Shown one piece after another: positions 46,490 to 57,945 of a stretch of DNA of 64,000 nt. A program made the translations under genes and the position numbers. Under the pieces are notes generated by a model, which was given only the letters and a program-made list of their open reading frames with translations, had not been told where the DNA came from and ran no database searches. Position 1 is the first letter of the stretch. Every line of letters begins with the position of its first letter. Source of the DNA: Eumeta japonica (lineage: Eukaryota; Arthropoda; Insecta; Lepidoptera; Psychidae); assembly GCA_005406025.1 (NCBI GenBank), contig BGZK01000135.1, forward strand, positions 248,001-312,000, given 5' to 3'.

Positions 46490-46810
46490 AGCGATACACC
46501 GGCAAGTCCGTCGTTAACGACGAGGCGCGGGCGCCGCCGCCGGCCGGCGCGCCCCGAAGCCCCGGAAGGCCGTAATCCCTGGCTTATGTGTGTTATGTTC
46601 CTTGACAACTCCTGCGGGCCCGAGGTAAAATATTGAGGTCTGAGGATGTCCTATTGGGTATTACGCGAATACAATAATAAATTACCTCGACGATAATAAG
46701 GTATATATTCGGCGTCAGGTTTTTATTATCTTGTTATGGATCGTGGGCAACGGATCTTGAGCCGCGCGCGCTGATTTGATGCGGCTCGGGATTTGCTAAC
46801 GAGCGTTGTC
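46490..46810. promoter_or_regulatory. GC/CpG-rich island
   Basis: Very GC-rich core at 46520-46570 (gcgccgccgccggccggcgc). The palindrome cgtcgttaacgacg at 46509-46522 shares CGTTAACGACG with the island at 15830. A second CpG group lies at 46760-46795 (gagccgcgcgcgctg). No frame. Regulatory inference only. Confidence 0.4.
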
Positions 46811-46857
46811 AACGAGTAGTTTTATTTGACTTAACTTAAAAATTCAACGGTCATTAC

Positions 46858-46935
46858 GCCCATGGGCAGAATCGAACCAAGTAGCATCCGGTCCGACGCC
46901 GGGGATTATAGCTTCTTAGCTATCAACGCTTAAAG
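46858..46935 (-). repeat. tRNA-like SINE head
   Basis: The minus strand reads gttgatagctaagaagctat (A-box-like tagctaagaag) and, about 45 nt later, acttggttcgattctgcc (B box ggttcgattct). Spacing is right for an internal RNA polymerase III promoter. There are no pairing acceptor ends, so I take it as a decayed SINE head and not a tRNA gene. Confidence 0.5.
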
Positions 46936-47824
46936 CAAGCGGTGGTCATAAGTTAAACTTTTCCAGTGTTTCTAATTATTCACTTTATTTGCCTTTATAC
47001 GTATAGACGAAATTAAAGAAAAAAATCAATGTAATATTATTTTGCAATAAAAAATTTGAAAAAGCAATTAACATACATTTTAAATGTGAGAGCTATGACG
47101 TATGTGGTATATGTCATATACAACAAAAATAAATTAATATGGTTGAAAACAGCCTACTATTTTCATATATAAAGGAATGTATTTAAGTTTATAATGTGAT
47201 TATTGAATAGTTTTAATTTAATGTACTATAGTTTTTTTTAATAAAATACATAAAAATATTTACAAACTCACATCTTTTTTGTTACGCACGGTTAACCAGT
47301 TGATCCGTTGAACCCTAGGCTAACCTAAGTCCTAAGCCCGCCCTAGAAAAAAGGCTACTCGTACCCTTTACGCTTAAATTTGACTTTTCAGTACCTTATC
47401 AAAACGCAGATGGGTACATTATGATTTTTTATAATACAAATGATGAAGTTGTAATAAATAAACACGGACAAGTCCCTTAACCAAAATCAAAAAATACATA
47501 AAAATACATGTGATTCAGTGCTATTGAATCATATGTATTTTTTGATTTCTGTAAGTGACATTGTAAGTGTAATAAGTATCATTACGATCATTTAAATTAC
47601 ATAATTTCGAAGTATGAATAGCGCTTGACTAGACTTTTTTGTGTGTAAAATTTTTGTCAACTGTATAATATCGAAAAAGTTGTTAGGCTAAGATAATTAT
47701 CATTTCGGTTTCAAAGCATTAAACTGATCATGTCTGATTTTGTAGAACTATACAGAGTGAATAAATACAAAACGGCGTTTAGGCTAAATAACTATAAATT
47801 ATATAATAAAAAAAAGGATCAAAT
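46936..47824. other. AT-rich DNA with an imperfect hairpin
   Basis: At about 47502-47544, aaatacatgtgattca and tgaatcatatgtattt are reverse complements with one mismatch. Nothing else recognised. Confidence 0.5.
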
Positions 47825-47960
47825 TTTAAGCACCCGACACCTGTGAGCTTGCATGAAAAAATTGACGGATGTCAGTGAAACAAGAGAGATACTCAAAGAT
47901 CGCACCATGAGGAAATCTGTAGTCTCTGCCTACCCTTCTAGGAAATAGCCGTGAGTTTAA
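47825..47960 (+). repeat. Non-LTR (RTE-like) 3' tail
   Basis: gacggatgtcagtgaaacaa, gagagatactcaaagatcgc, tgtagtctctgcctaccctt, then ctaggaaatagccgtgagtt and an (ATT)n tail. I recall GTAGTCTCTGCCTACCCC--GGGAAATAGGCGTGA followed by a TATG-type tail as the 3' end of a very common lepidopteran RTE-like element. This is a tail-only, 5'-truncated copy. Confidence 0.7.
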
Positions 47961-49244
47961 TTATTATTATTTGTACACTATGAATCGCCATGAATCCGTG
48001 AGTGCTTTTTAATGTCCTTATATACGTGAAAGTTTAGGTTTTGAAAAAATTCTTGCACGTGAAGATTACATTTCTACGTTCTTTTAGATATGTATTTATT
48101 TAATTTCGTAAATGACCTAAACAATACACTTAACCGTAGGTCAATTATATGTAAGACTTGTTCTTTTACTATGCTTAATATTTTCATTGTAATAAATGGA
48201 TGAACGTCGTGGTCAAATGATAAACGTCATGTAATGAAGTCGCATCAATCAGCAGCTAATGGCTTATGAACTGCGGACAAGAAGGATAAAGTTAAAGGAG
48301 GTGGGTTCAACGTTCACTTTAGATGATAGATTGCGGTGTACGTGACGAAAATAGTGTGTCACCGTCGGGTGATGTGGAAAATTTCGATCGACTCACAGCG
48401 ACATCTACAAAAGGAAAATCGGGTAAACTCACGCACAGAGGACAATATTTTACAATAATTACATTTATATTATGTCGTGGAAAAAAGTCTTATGTGTTCA
48501 CATAGAACTTTTATTTATTTATTTTTTCATTTTCCTAGAACTTTTATTTATTTCATTGAATTAATTTTGGATTAGGATATTTTGTGTACTTTATGTTTCC
48601 ATAGTTACGATCAGATCTTAATTCGCTGCTGGAAATATGGTGAGTTGAATATTTTTTTTCCTTTTGTTTTTCCAAATAGAGCTTATTCGTCGTAGAAATT
48701 TGTATTTTTAGTCCACATACTGTTCCGATGCAAAATACGGCATTTAAACAATAAAGCCCGTATATTTGAACGACTTGATGTATTCACTTAGACCATACTT
48801 ATTTCTTTTTAAATATTTTGCATTTAAAATGACACGCAAAGTGAGCTGGTACCGCGAATAAACGCAGTGTTGTTAACGAAAAGGATTTTAATGGTACAAT
48901 CACCCCGTCCGTGTGACGATTTGGATTTGAACTGAAAAACAAGTTCTTCAAAAATACGTAACGTCTATGTCAATGCTATGTATTATTAGAATATTTTAAT
49001 TATTTTTTTAATTATTAGACTATCGCAAAAGTAAATAAACACAGTAATTAATAATAATTATACAATGAATTTTGAAAAGGAAAAACCAAAAATGACTTTT
49101 TAATCATTATTCTGTATTTCCCATTTTGTCTTGAATTAATTTCTACAGTATTCACGAGCAAAAGTAAATATAACAGCTGAAATTGTTTTAGGCGTAATAT
49201 ATATTTTTTTTACAGTAATTCATTCCACCTAATGAATTTCAAAA
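47961..49244. other. AT-rich DNA, nothing recognised
   Basis: The 60-codon frame at 48323-48505 is unrecognised. No repeat or RNA gene seen. Confidence 0.5.
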
Positions 49245-49675
49245 AATTTGGTTGCCTGTAAAGTCGGTATACGGGCGAAAGTTTACGTGACAACGACTTT
49301 GAATGGTAAAATCATTTTAATGTGAATATTCATTCGTATAGTAGGAAGAAGGATGAAATAATAGTAACAATTTAAAACATTTATTTATACAAAGAATTAT
49401 ATTTAAAACATTAATTTATACAAAGAATCTCGCACTGAATTTCATATTAACAAAATTTTATTTTACCTTTAATACGTATTTATATACAATATACATACAA
49501 TAACTTGCAATACATTTGCAAGCTATAATTCTCTAGGCGCGAGACCGATCATAGTTGAGTGGGAGAGCGCAATATCTCTCGTTCGGTGACTCATCGTTAC
49601 GTTACCGAGCGTTACATTTTTCATAAGTGACTCCCAGTATTTAAGACGTTGTCACGTCAAAAAAAAAAAAATGCA
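49245..49675 (+). repeat. Dispersed repeat ending in TTAAGACGTTGTCACGTCAA
   Basis: tggttgcctgtaaagtcggt, atacgggcgaaagtttacgt, gacaacgactttgaatggta and attttaatgtgaatattcat open it. A 30-bp direct duplication (aaaacatttatttatacaaa type) lies at 49372-49428. Then come gcgcgagaccgatcatagtt, gagtgggagagcgcaatatc and gttcggtgactcatcgttac, ending at ttaagacgttgtcacgtcaa plus a poly-A run at 49660-49673. The terminal motif matches 9104-9128. The A-tail suggests copying through RNA. Confidence 0.5.
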
Positions 49676-49779
49676 AGACATTTCATATCATTTGCAGCAT
49701 TATTAACTTGTCTGTGACTTACGTAATCTATTTATTAATTATCCTTTTAATGCGCCCCACGATTTTTCGGTTTTAAATC

Positions 49780-50165
49780 AATGTATATTATGAATATGAG
49801 TAATTTTGGTTGATAAATGTAGATACTCTGTCTGTTAGTAACCAGATTAAAGAACCTCCCATCGGATCTGTGATTTTCTGTTTCGGGATTAAAACAACCT
49901 ATGTTGTGAAAACAAATAATTTTGGAAGATCAAAATATAATTCATTAATAACTTAACTACAGTGTCAATTATCGGATCCTATAGCCTACCTATGAATCGT
50001 CATCTGAAGGAAACAAATATGCTACTTGGATATAATTTAAATAAGTAAAGTTATTCACAAGTAGTACACGATCACTAATAGACGCATCAATCATGATATT
50101 ATCATAGGCAGGTACAAATGTTCATAAACGTCGATGCGGGCGGAGCCACGGGCGAAAGCTATTTC
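49780..50165 (+). repeat. Dispersed repeat ending GCGGGCGGAGCCACGGGCGAAAGCT-type
   Basis: The end at 50133-50154 (gatgcgggcggagccacggg, cgaaagct) is the common lepidopteran repeat terminus also seen in diverged form at 10467, 41556 and 56764. The upstream part is worn, so the left boundary is a guess. Confidence 0.45.
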
Positions 50166-50289
50166 ATACCATCGATCGTAGCCTATTCGTTCTATTAGCT
50201 CGTTATGTTTTACAAGCAGGTAACTTTTCAACTATGAAATATAAAGTGGTCCGTTCATGAAAAGCGACGGGGACGATACAACGTATTAC

Positions 50290-50420
50290 GAGTCACTTCC
50301 ATTTGTTTACCGACTTTTACGAGCTGCCGGGGGCCGGGCCGGGAGGTGAGGCTGTTTGCGTTCTCGGTGACGTGAACGCGCGTCGGCTGTCACCTTTATT
50401 AAATGAGTCCGTAATCTGTT
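50290..50420. promoter_or_regulatory. Small GC-rich island
   Basis: gctgccgggggccgggccgg followed by gcgttctcggtgacgtgaac and gcgcgtcggctgtcacc. Two overlapping chance frames on opposite strands. Placed just before a family C repeat. Confidence 0.3.
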
Positions 50421-50461
50421 CGCACAACTTTTTGAGGAAATCCTCAAATTTATCTTTTCGT

Positions 50462-50935
50462 ACGGCACCCGGGCAACCGAGCTTCGCTCGTTGTTTTTAG
50501 AATTTGCTGCGGGAATGTGATGACGTCCCACGGGAACAGTTGCTTATGTTCATCACCGACAATAAATATTTAAGCACATGAGATGACCTTACGTAATTGC
50601 AAAATTCACCCACTTATTTTGTTTACTTGGTGCTATCTGCACTTTGTGTCGTGTAATATCATGTTTTGTTGAGATCAATAACATGGCGACAACGATGTTA
50701 TTAACACGCACTTACAAAGTTACATGAAATAGTGGTAAATAAAGCAACGCTTACATTTTTTTATCTGGGATTAGTAGGAAAGACGCATATAAAGATAAAC
50801 TGGTAAGGAAAACTTTATCATAGTACGACTTGAAATCGAAACCGTCAAAGCCTTTTCCGATACACCAAGTGAATAATTATACAACAATTGTTTATTTAAA
50901 TCAATGAGATATATAAGTCATAAAAGGAAAGAATT
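50462..50935 (+). repeat. Dispersed repeat family C, copy 2
   Basis: Starts cacccgggcaaccgagcttc with the hairpin cgagc-ttc-gctcg. It continues with acgtaattgcaaaattcacc, ttggtgctatctgcactttg, gagatcaataacatggcgac and gtcaaagccttttccgatac. The same order of blocks, with substitutions and small indels, is in 57560-57945. Confidence 0.6.
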
Positions 50936-51475
50936 AACGTATCTAATCGTTGGTTATCTCTTAAACATGTGTCCTTTTTTATTTTAAAGACACAAGATAT
51001 ATAAGAGCGAGACCGACCAATTTCTAAATCGCACCAGTTCGATAGTCTCATAGCGTTATCACCTCACCGTAGTTTGACAGTTCCTAAAAAACAAATGCAG
51101 AGAATGTGCTAGGATTAATTTGCAGAATTTTATTAGCGATTAATGGTAACACAGGACAGTAAAACATTTCTTCATGTCAAAGAGCGCAAACGTTTATACG
51201 TGATCGTCAGAAATAGCGATCACCGTATTTATAAACAATAGTCACCGCTGCCTGTATATGGAGGTTTGCAAAACTTGAAAGTCGCCAACGTGTTATGGTC
51301 CTTTGGTGGTGAAATTCATGAAAGATGATAGTTACATGAAGGACTGAATTACACTGAATATTACAAAATAATTATCAACATAAAAACAAAAATGTCAAAT
51401 AAAAATTATATGTATATACTCGTATACTCAATATGTTGCAGAATGTTCGACAGTAAAAGGCGAATGATGGGACTT
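50936..51475. other. AT-rich DNA, nothing recognised
   Basis: No supported feature. Confidence 0.5.
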
Positions 51476-51479
51476 GCAC

Positions 51480-51560
51480 CCTCAGGATCGGGAACGTGAT
51501 CGGGAAAGGAAACGGAATGGGCAAAGAGACACAAATTGAGGGTGGAATTATAATCTGAAT
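51480..51560. repeat. Degenerate hexanucleotide array
   Basis: aggatc, gggaac, gtgatc, gggaaa, ggaaac, ggaatg in steps of six, fading afterwards. Confidence 0.5.
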
Positions 51561-52056
51561 GAGGTTTAAGGTCAGGTCGAGGTATAGTTTATTATAATTT
51601 GCTTAGAAGTCGTCTACGATCGCGGGTATAATAATGGAATTGTTTGTAATAAAATGATCAAGTTCTGTAACGTATCTGTATCATTCTTAAAAATATTTAT
51701 AATTATGAATTGGAAAAAAAAAACACAGATTAATATCACGGAAAACACACGTCATATACAAGCGTGAAAAAATATTGTGAGAATCATCTATATATGTTAC
51801 TAGGACGTGTTCCTATACCGTAAAATTAAATGTACTCAATGAAAAAATTATATAACCCAGAGTAAATTTATTCCCAATGAAAATTTTTAAGCTGTTCAGC
51901 ATTTAGCGATCAACAGGAAAAGATCTATACACGATATTTGAAACCATTCTTCTCGTGATATCCAAAATTCTCGACGACGTGATCCTTCATTCCTTTTAAT
52001 AATAGAATACACATCTTCGCTCACCGAAGTGAGGCTAGTTACACGTATGACTGAAA
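51561..52056. other. AT-rich DNA, nothing recognised
   Basis: No supported feature. Confidence 0.5.
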
Positions 52057-52450
52057 ATGCTCATTTCTTTGATGGCCCGCGCTCTCGCACCTGCCTCGCC
52101 ATATTTTCTTAGTTCTTATGCGCCGGGAAACAGTGAGAATCGGCCCCCGGCGTATGATATTTCTCATCGTCCACATCGAGCGCAATTCAAAGTGCGTAAT
52201 CGAACCCCCGCGAATTGCGATAACGATGTAGTGGGACGCGAACGATGCGGGCGTATAAAAATAAGCAAAGCCTTTCGGTAACCTTCAAAATGAATATGCC
52301 TTATTATGTTAACCCTTTCCCGCTCGTTTTGCTGAGTGGAAATTAAAATTTATTTTGATTGATCACCTCCGATCACGGCCCCGCTCTAACACAGCAATAA
52401 TTATTGCTAATTACGAATTTACGCACAGCCAAGCGGGCGAGAAGCGGCTA
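52057..52450. promoter_or_regulatory. GC-enriched island with homeodomain-type sites
   Basis: CpG-rich words (cgcgctctcgcacctgcc, ggcccccggcgtatg, gggacgcgaacgatgcgggc) alternate with taaccctttcccgctcg. At 52397-52421 lies aataattattgctaattacg, dense in TAAT/ATTA cores. The pattern of GC-rich DNA with embedded homeodomain cores is typical of insect developmental enhancers; this is inference. The 74-codon frame at 52057-52281 has no domain. Confidence 0.35.
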
Positions 52451-52711
52451 GCTATCAAAAAAAGAAAATGTTGAAATCCTTAGCTATTAAACGAACAATC
52501 CTTGTAAAATATATTTTATCTCTCTTTCTTCTTCTGTCTCTTCTATCTCTCTATAGGCTATCTTGTAAACGGCCCCAACGATTTTGATGTCATTTTTCGC
52601 TTTGATAAAGTGTTGCATTTGAAATTTATGTATATAGGTGCCTTTCCTTAAAAAACGCAATTTCACACAAAAAAAAATGAGTTCCAAATAAGATTTTTCT
52701 CTTTTAGTTAA

Positions 52712-53360
52712 CTACCCGACTGCCAAGGACGGGTATTGTTTTTCGCGCGTATTTTGTACGTTTATTTGTAAATTTCTTTATTGTCGCGTATCTTCTAAAC
52801 GGCTGGATGGATTTCGACAATTAAGGTATCGTTAAATTCGGCTCAAAAACCAAAATGTTTTTAGATAGCGTCAAATTGTAAGTAGTTCAAGTTTTTTTTT
52901 TAAACAAACCTATTGAGAGCGGTATTAAAATAAAGAAAACAAAAAGGGGTTTCCAAAAACAAACATGTGACATGCATTTAAAGTTAATCAGCAATAATTA
53001 CCACCTTTTAAATTCAGTAATTCGAATAAATTTGTAATCAATGCTTGAATGCATTGATTACAAATGGTCATATTTTAGTTTTATAGCCAAGTGTGTGTGT
53101 CGGGTATCGTATTACGCATTTTTTTAAATGCGTAACACTAAGATGTCTAAAACAAAATAAATAATAAAAAAATAAAAAACCCGATTGCAAAAAAACAACA
53201 GATACGCAACACACTAAAAAGACCGAAACAAGACTGAAAAAACAAACTACTAAAACCTAGTAAACTCTACTTTGGTTTAACAGACTACATTATGAGCTGA
53301 AAGCCTAATTTAAATAAGTTACATTATGTTCGGTAGCAGACGGCACCCATTTGCAAATTA
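52712..53360 (+). repeat. Dispersed repeat starting ACTACCCGACTGC
   Basis: Starts actacccgactgccaaggac, gggtattgtttttcgcgcg, then attgtcgcgtatcttctaaa, cggctggatggatttcgaca, attaaggtatcgttaaattc, ggctcaaaaaccaaaatg. I remember this order from lepidopteran genomes. The A-rich right part (53150-53300, with acccgattgcaaaaaaacaa) may belong to it. A perfect hairpin at 53030-53065 lies inside. Confidence 0.55.
53030..53065. repeat. Perfect 15-bp inverted repeat, 6-nt loop
   Basis: atttgtaatcaatgc at 53030-53044 and its exact complement at 53051-53065, around ttgaat. Confidence 0.95.
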
Positions 53361-54299
53361 TAAATCGTAAGAAAATTAAGGGGTCCGTCTCAAAAATTGA
53401 AGATCATCTGTTTTTACGCATGTCATGTTGTATGTAGGATTTTCGAGAGTAAAGCCATAAAATATACTCTAATACAAAAATTCTCGACATACCCGCAACA
53501 TAGTATGGAAGTTAGTATTAGATTAAGACCCGATTTCACCACGGTCAAACTGGGTTTAACTTAAAATCAATCAAATAAACCAAAAAAAAAAAATAAACTT
53601 CAATAACATATGCACCAATGTTAGGTAAATTGTAAATTGAAAAACCATAATATAACAGATTGTAGCGTTGAACTAAGTGTATTCGTCATTTGTTTACTCG
53701 ATTGACCACTTAGAATTGCAAAATTTTCATATGGAAAATGTAAACAAATAATTTTGTTAATAATCAAATTTAGAAAAAAATATTCTGCAAAAATTTGAAT
53801 AAATGATTTTTTGAATTAAAGACTGTGAATTTTGAAATATTAGTCCGCCAAAAGTAATGAACAATCCATTCAACCTATTGATTTTGCGCTGTTGAATTTC
53901 AATTACTGAATGTTAAAAATATAATAAATGTATCATAACCTGAACGCTCAGTTGTCACAGCATATTAATTATTATTTATCTCATAAATTTAATGAAACAA
54001 GATCGTAACAATATTAATATACGATATTCGAATTTTTTTTACTTTTTGTTAGTAAATTTATTTAATATCAACGTACATCTTAAAATCATAGTTTCAAATG
54101 TCTTCAATGAATTCCTCTACCACCTGTAATGGCTTTATTATACGCTCACGTATCGCGGCAAAATTACGTCTTTGCTTATCTAAATATGGCAACCACCTAA
54201 AAGTTTCTAGAATTTGTTGTATTATGCGTCCATAGAGCTCTGTGTACGACACGTTCTATGTCGTTTTACTCGACGTTTTAAATGGAATAATTAAAAACG
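53361..54299. other. AT-rich DNA, nothing recognised
   Basis: No supported feature. Confidence 0.5.
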
Positions 54300-54500
54300 A
54301 AAAAAAAAAAACGGCGCGCACGACAACCAAGCAAGTGGGTCAGATGGGATCGATCCTGAATCGAGATACAATCTCGACACACGCCCGCGCGACACACGAC
54401 CGCACACAAACACGATTATCGTGAATTAATGCGCGTGTTCGCATGAGGGAATGGCATTAATTGGCGCGTTTGTTGCATGTTAACGGAATACACGATTAAC
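54300..54500. promoter_or_regulatory. CpG-rich island
   Basis: cggcgcgcacgacaacc, cacacgcccgcgcgacac, then gtgaattaatgcgcgtg and ggcattaattggcgcg. The last two form an interrupted inverted arrangement of the ATTAATGC word around gttcgcatgaggga. The 60-codon frame across it is low-complexity. Confidence 0.35.
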
Positions 54501-54729
54501 GTCGTTATGTTTATACTGAATTAAATAGAAGAAGGTAAATAAACATATGACAGCTTTTCGACTATGTTATTGAAAGGTTTCGTATTGAATATGTAGAGTT
54601 TACTGAGAGTCGAGAACATTGTAGCAATCATCGCAATACCTCGTATTGATAAAAACGCGACTACGCGTATATTCTTTCCAAGTGAATTGCATCAAAAAAT
54701 AATATGTCAAAGTATTTTACAACAAGTTA

Positions 54730-55090
54730 CTAATTACAAAAAAAAATGTATATTGGTGGGGCAAATGACGACTAGGCAAAGCATCGGAGAGTAAATGGTC
54801 ACCGCCGCTCAGAGACGCCCGCAATTCCGGAGGAATCGCCAGTGCGTGGCTAGCTTCCTGGAAGGCTAGGATATCTAATGAAGGGGGGAAGGGGAAGGAC
54901 GATGGAGAGGGAAAGGGAAGTGGACCACCGGAACTCTTACTCACTGTAGAAAACGCAATAGCGGAAGGTACTACTTCACGTCTGTTTTCTGTGTGTGGTA
55001 TTTGACCGGTTGGATCGGCCTATTTTTTTGTGCTTCAGCCAAGTCGGCTACAGTATGGCTCTACAGTTGTTTTTGTCAACGTTAAGCGTC
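54730..55090 (-). repeat. Lepidopteran retrotransposon segment, minus strand
   Basis: 54795-54870 is the reverse complement of the 3' segment family (ggtcaccgccgctcagagac, gcccgcaattccggaggaat, cgccagtgcg). It is followed by agaaaacgcaatagcggaag, gtactacttcacgtctgttt and gtgcttcagccaagtcggct, words I also recall from lepidopteran repeats. The minus-strand open frame 54717-54944 (Pro/Ser-rich) comes from this repeat and is not a host gene. Confidence 0.55.
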
Positions 55091-56149
55091 GTAAGTTATT
55101 TTTTTTTAAATTCAAGTAAAGGATTATACTTCAAATGAAAGTACGTACTTTTTTAAAAACAGAATAAAAGTAGAAGAACTTGGACCACACCCGACATAAG
55201 TGTGATTAGCATAAAGCTTTTAATAATGCACCATGATTATGCAGATTTGGCAAATAAGCTCACGAGCGTTCCGTGAATATGCAAGCTTGCAACTTGGTTT
55301 TAGATACTGCCGCGGATTTTATCGACATTCAGTTTTTATCGTGTTGCGTTTCTAATTCCTAGATGATGTCTTATACATCTCTATTTTTATTCCTATTATA
55401 TTATTTATATAGCAAATTATATTATAATATAAAATAAATTTTGAAAAAAGATAAAAAAATATAACTTAGGTGTAAATAAAGACTTGGTGTAATTAGTAAT
55501 GAGTTCATTAGTACCAGTTTTAACACCTATTCGAAAGTGAATTTGCTAAATGTATCTTGAAAAAATAGAAAAACTTTGAATCAGATTCACGCGTACTAGC
55601 GGTACGACACAATACTTTGAAAATTCTTATAGTACCTTATGTTACGTTTGAAATTTACACCCAGAAATAGTCTTTTATAGTTTAGATTTTCAGTTCATGT
55701 TAAAATTTGCTTTAACAGATCGCAGATTTCTTTACAAACCATAAATAACTTTGTGCAAATCCATAGCTTACTACGGGTTTAGAGAGATATAAATATTAAC
55801 ACACATTTACTCGTTACTTTAAGAATAATCATAATTTTCGAAATATATATATTTTTTATTTTTTAAAGAATATTTAGAATATATGAGAGATTACAAACAT
55901 CGTATGGTTTGGAAAATTGGAGGTCGTAACTTGGACCATATTTGATTTGACCAAGATAAATATGAATTTTTATGTACAATATTGGCAACCACATGGGTTG
56001 ATTGGTATTAGAAAATAAAAATTAAAAAAAAAAACGAAAGATACACTATGAAAATTTTTTAGTCAAAAATCCTAAAAAAGATAATAGTCAAACTGTAGTT
56101 ATAAAAGAGTTTTTCGTATCGCTTAAGGAGGTATTGTCTTTAGACAAAT
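55091..56149. other. AT-rich DNA, nothing recognised
   Basis: No supported feature. Confidence 0.5.
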
Positions 56150-56420
56150 TACAAAATTTTCTTTAGACTTCGGAGAGTTTATCGGTCCCGGATATTCACT
56201 TCATTGGCAACACTGGGACGTAGCAGCTTCCATCCCGTACTAGGTCATTGGGAGAGATTTTGGGGTTTAAATTTCTCAATTTGTGATAGGACTGTGGGAC
56301 ACCAATTTTCAAATATCAAATTCAAAATATCTTTATTTCATAAGTCATAAAAAACACTTAAAATAATTCATAATTTTTTGAGAATTTACAATTCACCTAC
56401 AGAAATATATACCTCATATA
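56150..56420 (-). repeat. Possible non-LTR 3' end, minus strand
   Basis: The minus strand from 56420 reads through gacttatgaaataaagatat then tttgaatttgatatttg, a polyadenylation-like AATAAA followed by a TTTGAA-type tail as in lepidopteran Jockey-like elements. However, the tail falls before and not after the GC-richer part (56160-56260), so orientation and extent are uncertain. Confidence 0.35.
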
Positions 56421-56691
56421 TACCTCTGTAAACGGGTGATAATCTGACTAAAATGACACAAACCTATGGCAAATTTTGTTTGGGAAGAAAGAATAACTCC
56501 CTTAAAATATTTGAGCAATCAGGTGTCTTGTGTGTTGCGCTGATGACGATGAGATTCCAGTAATACCGACGCAATTCTGAAGTTCAGGCTAATATGTTCA
56601 TGAGTTAGTGATCAAGCTTGTCCATCATCAGAACAGGAATGATGATCGCGCTGTGGAATAAAGATAGGTATTTAGTTCCATATTCCATTTA

Positions 56692-56790
56692 GACGGAGGT
56701 CGATATCGAGATCGAGACTATAATTGTCATTTGAAATAAAACGTAACTAATTCGCCCCACGAGAGCGAAGACACGGGCGAACGGTAGTAT
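56692..56790. repeat. Short (GATATCGA)/hexamer run and repeat terminus
   Basis: gacggaggtcgatatcgaga then tcgagactata is a short worn hexamer array. At 56755-56788, cgccccacgagagcgaagac then acgggcgaac resembles the common gcgaagccgcgggcgaa terminus. Confidence 0.4.
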
Positions 56791-57559
56791 CTGGTTACAA
56801 TGCTCACGACCAAGTTACCTTTACTAAGTTAAAATAATTTATATCAATTTCTAAGTTTAACTGTTGCGTGATTTACTCGGACACGCAACATGAAAAAGTC
56901 GTAATCAATCATAAGTTTTGTATTGAGGTTAGGTTTCTTAGCTGGAATTAAATCATTTGCGGTCCGCTTCGCTTTAGTTGCCGGAAGTCCGTTTGGCAGC
57001 ATGAAAGGATTGCGAAATCACAACGGCACTGCTTACTTGGCGATGCCAAATGTTCTGATAAATTGTTTTTGGCCGCTCATTTTCTTGGAATACTTTTTGG
57101 CTCAGCCGAGTTCGTATTCCACTAACGGGGTTGAGGAGATAGATGTGCTCGTAAAATTAAAAATTTGCTTAAAACTCCAATTTTGGAAGAGACTAATGAA
57201 TGTGTCTATATGTACATGCATGATACGTATTGTCAAAATAATTAATCACTTCTTGTACGTTGGCTAAGTTTCGTAAAAATAAAATCTTTGTTAGGTCGTC
57301 CATGAATGTAGTCATGATGATATTTTATTTAAAGTCATTTTTCAATATGTCATAAACATTTGAAGATGTAGAATATTGTAATTATCGTATAGTGATGTAA
57401 AAGTACAACAGTACTGGCCAAAAATACAGTTTCATGGTCTCATGGTGACTGCCGCATTTTTACCACATTTAATGTGTGAGATATCAATAAAATCACTCCT
57501 GGCATCTTCTACTTTAAATGATTACTTGTTGCGAATGCGAATAATTTGCACGTTTTGTC
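56791..57559. other. Mixed DNA, little recognised
   Basis: The largest frame (56923-57267 +, 114 codons, starting with a non-ATG codon) shows no domain and has mixed hydrophobic stretches. At 57290-57316, gttaggtcgtccatgaatgt nearly matches 23527. Confidence 0.4.
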
Positions 57560-57945
57560 ATCGTATTTGAGCAACTGAGCTTTGCTCGGTGTTTTTCAAA
57601 CTCGAAAGCTATCCTATTTCCATGACAAGTTTACCATGCCAATAGAATAAATAACTTTAACCCTACGGAAAACGTTGACTACATTCATATCCAAATATTT
57701 ACGATAAATAATATAACATTACGGAATTGCAAAAGTTGCCTTAGTATTTTATCCAATTAATACCATCTATAGTTTATGTCATATAATTCAGATGGTTTCT
57801 GTGGGCCAATAACATAGCAACCTCAAAATTCTACCAAAAAAGCTTTATCAAGCTATAAATTCACATTGAAATTGATAAGGTCTTTTCCGACATACCGATC
57901 TATTAATTTATATATATAAGAATCAGTCACTTATAGTGTATTAGT
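57560..57945 (+). repeat. Dispersed repeat family C, copy 3
   Basis: gagcaactgagctttgctcg (diverged hairpin start), then catgacaagtttaccatgcc, attacggaattgcaaaagtt, aataccatctatagtttatg, gggccaataacatagcaacc, tcaaaattctaccaaaaaag and gataaggtcttttccgacat. Parallels 50462-50935 block by block. The middle also matches 15092-15190. Confidence 0.6.

Noticed and set aside
54717..54944. 75-codon minus-strand Pro/Ser-rich frame
   Set aside because: It overlaps a dispersed repeat with copies elsewhere in the window and has no domain.
56923..57267. 114-codon plus-strand frame, one of the longest in the window
   Set aside because: It starts with a non-ATG codon, shows no domain or repeat similarity, and its composition is like the surrounding non-coding DNA.
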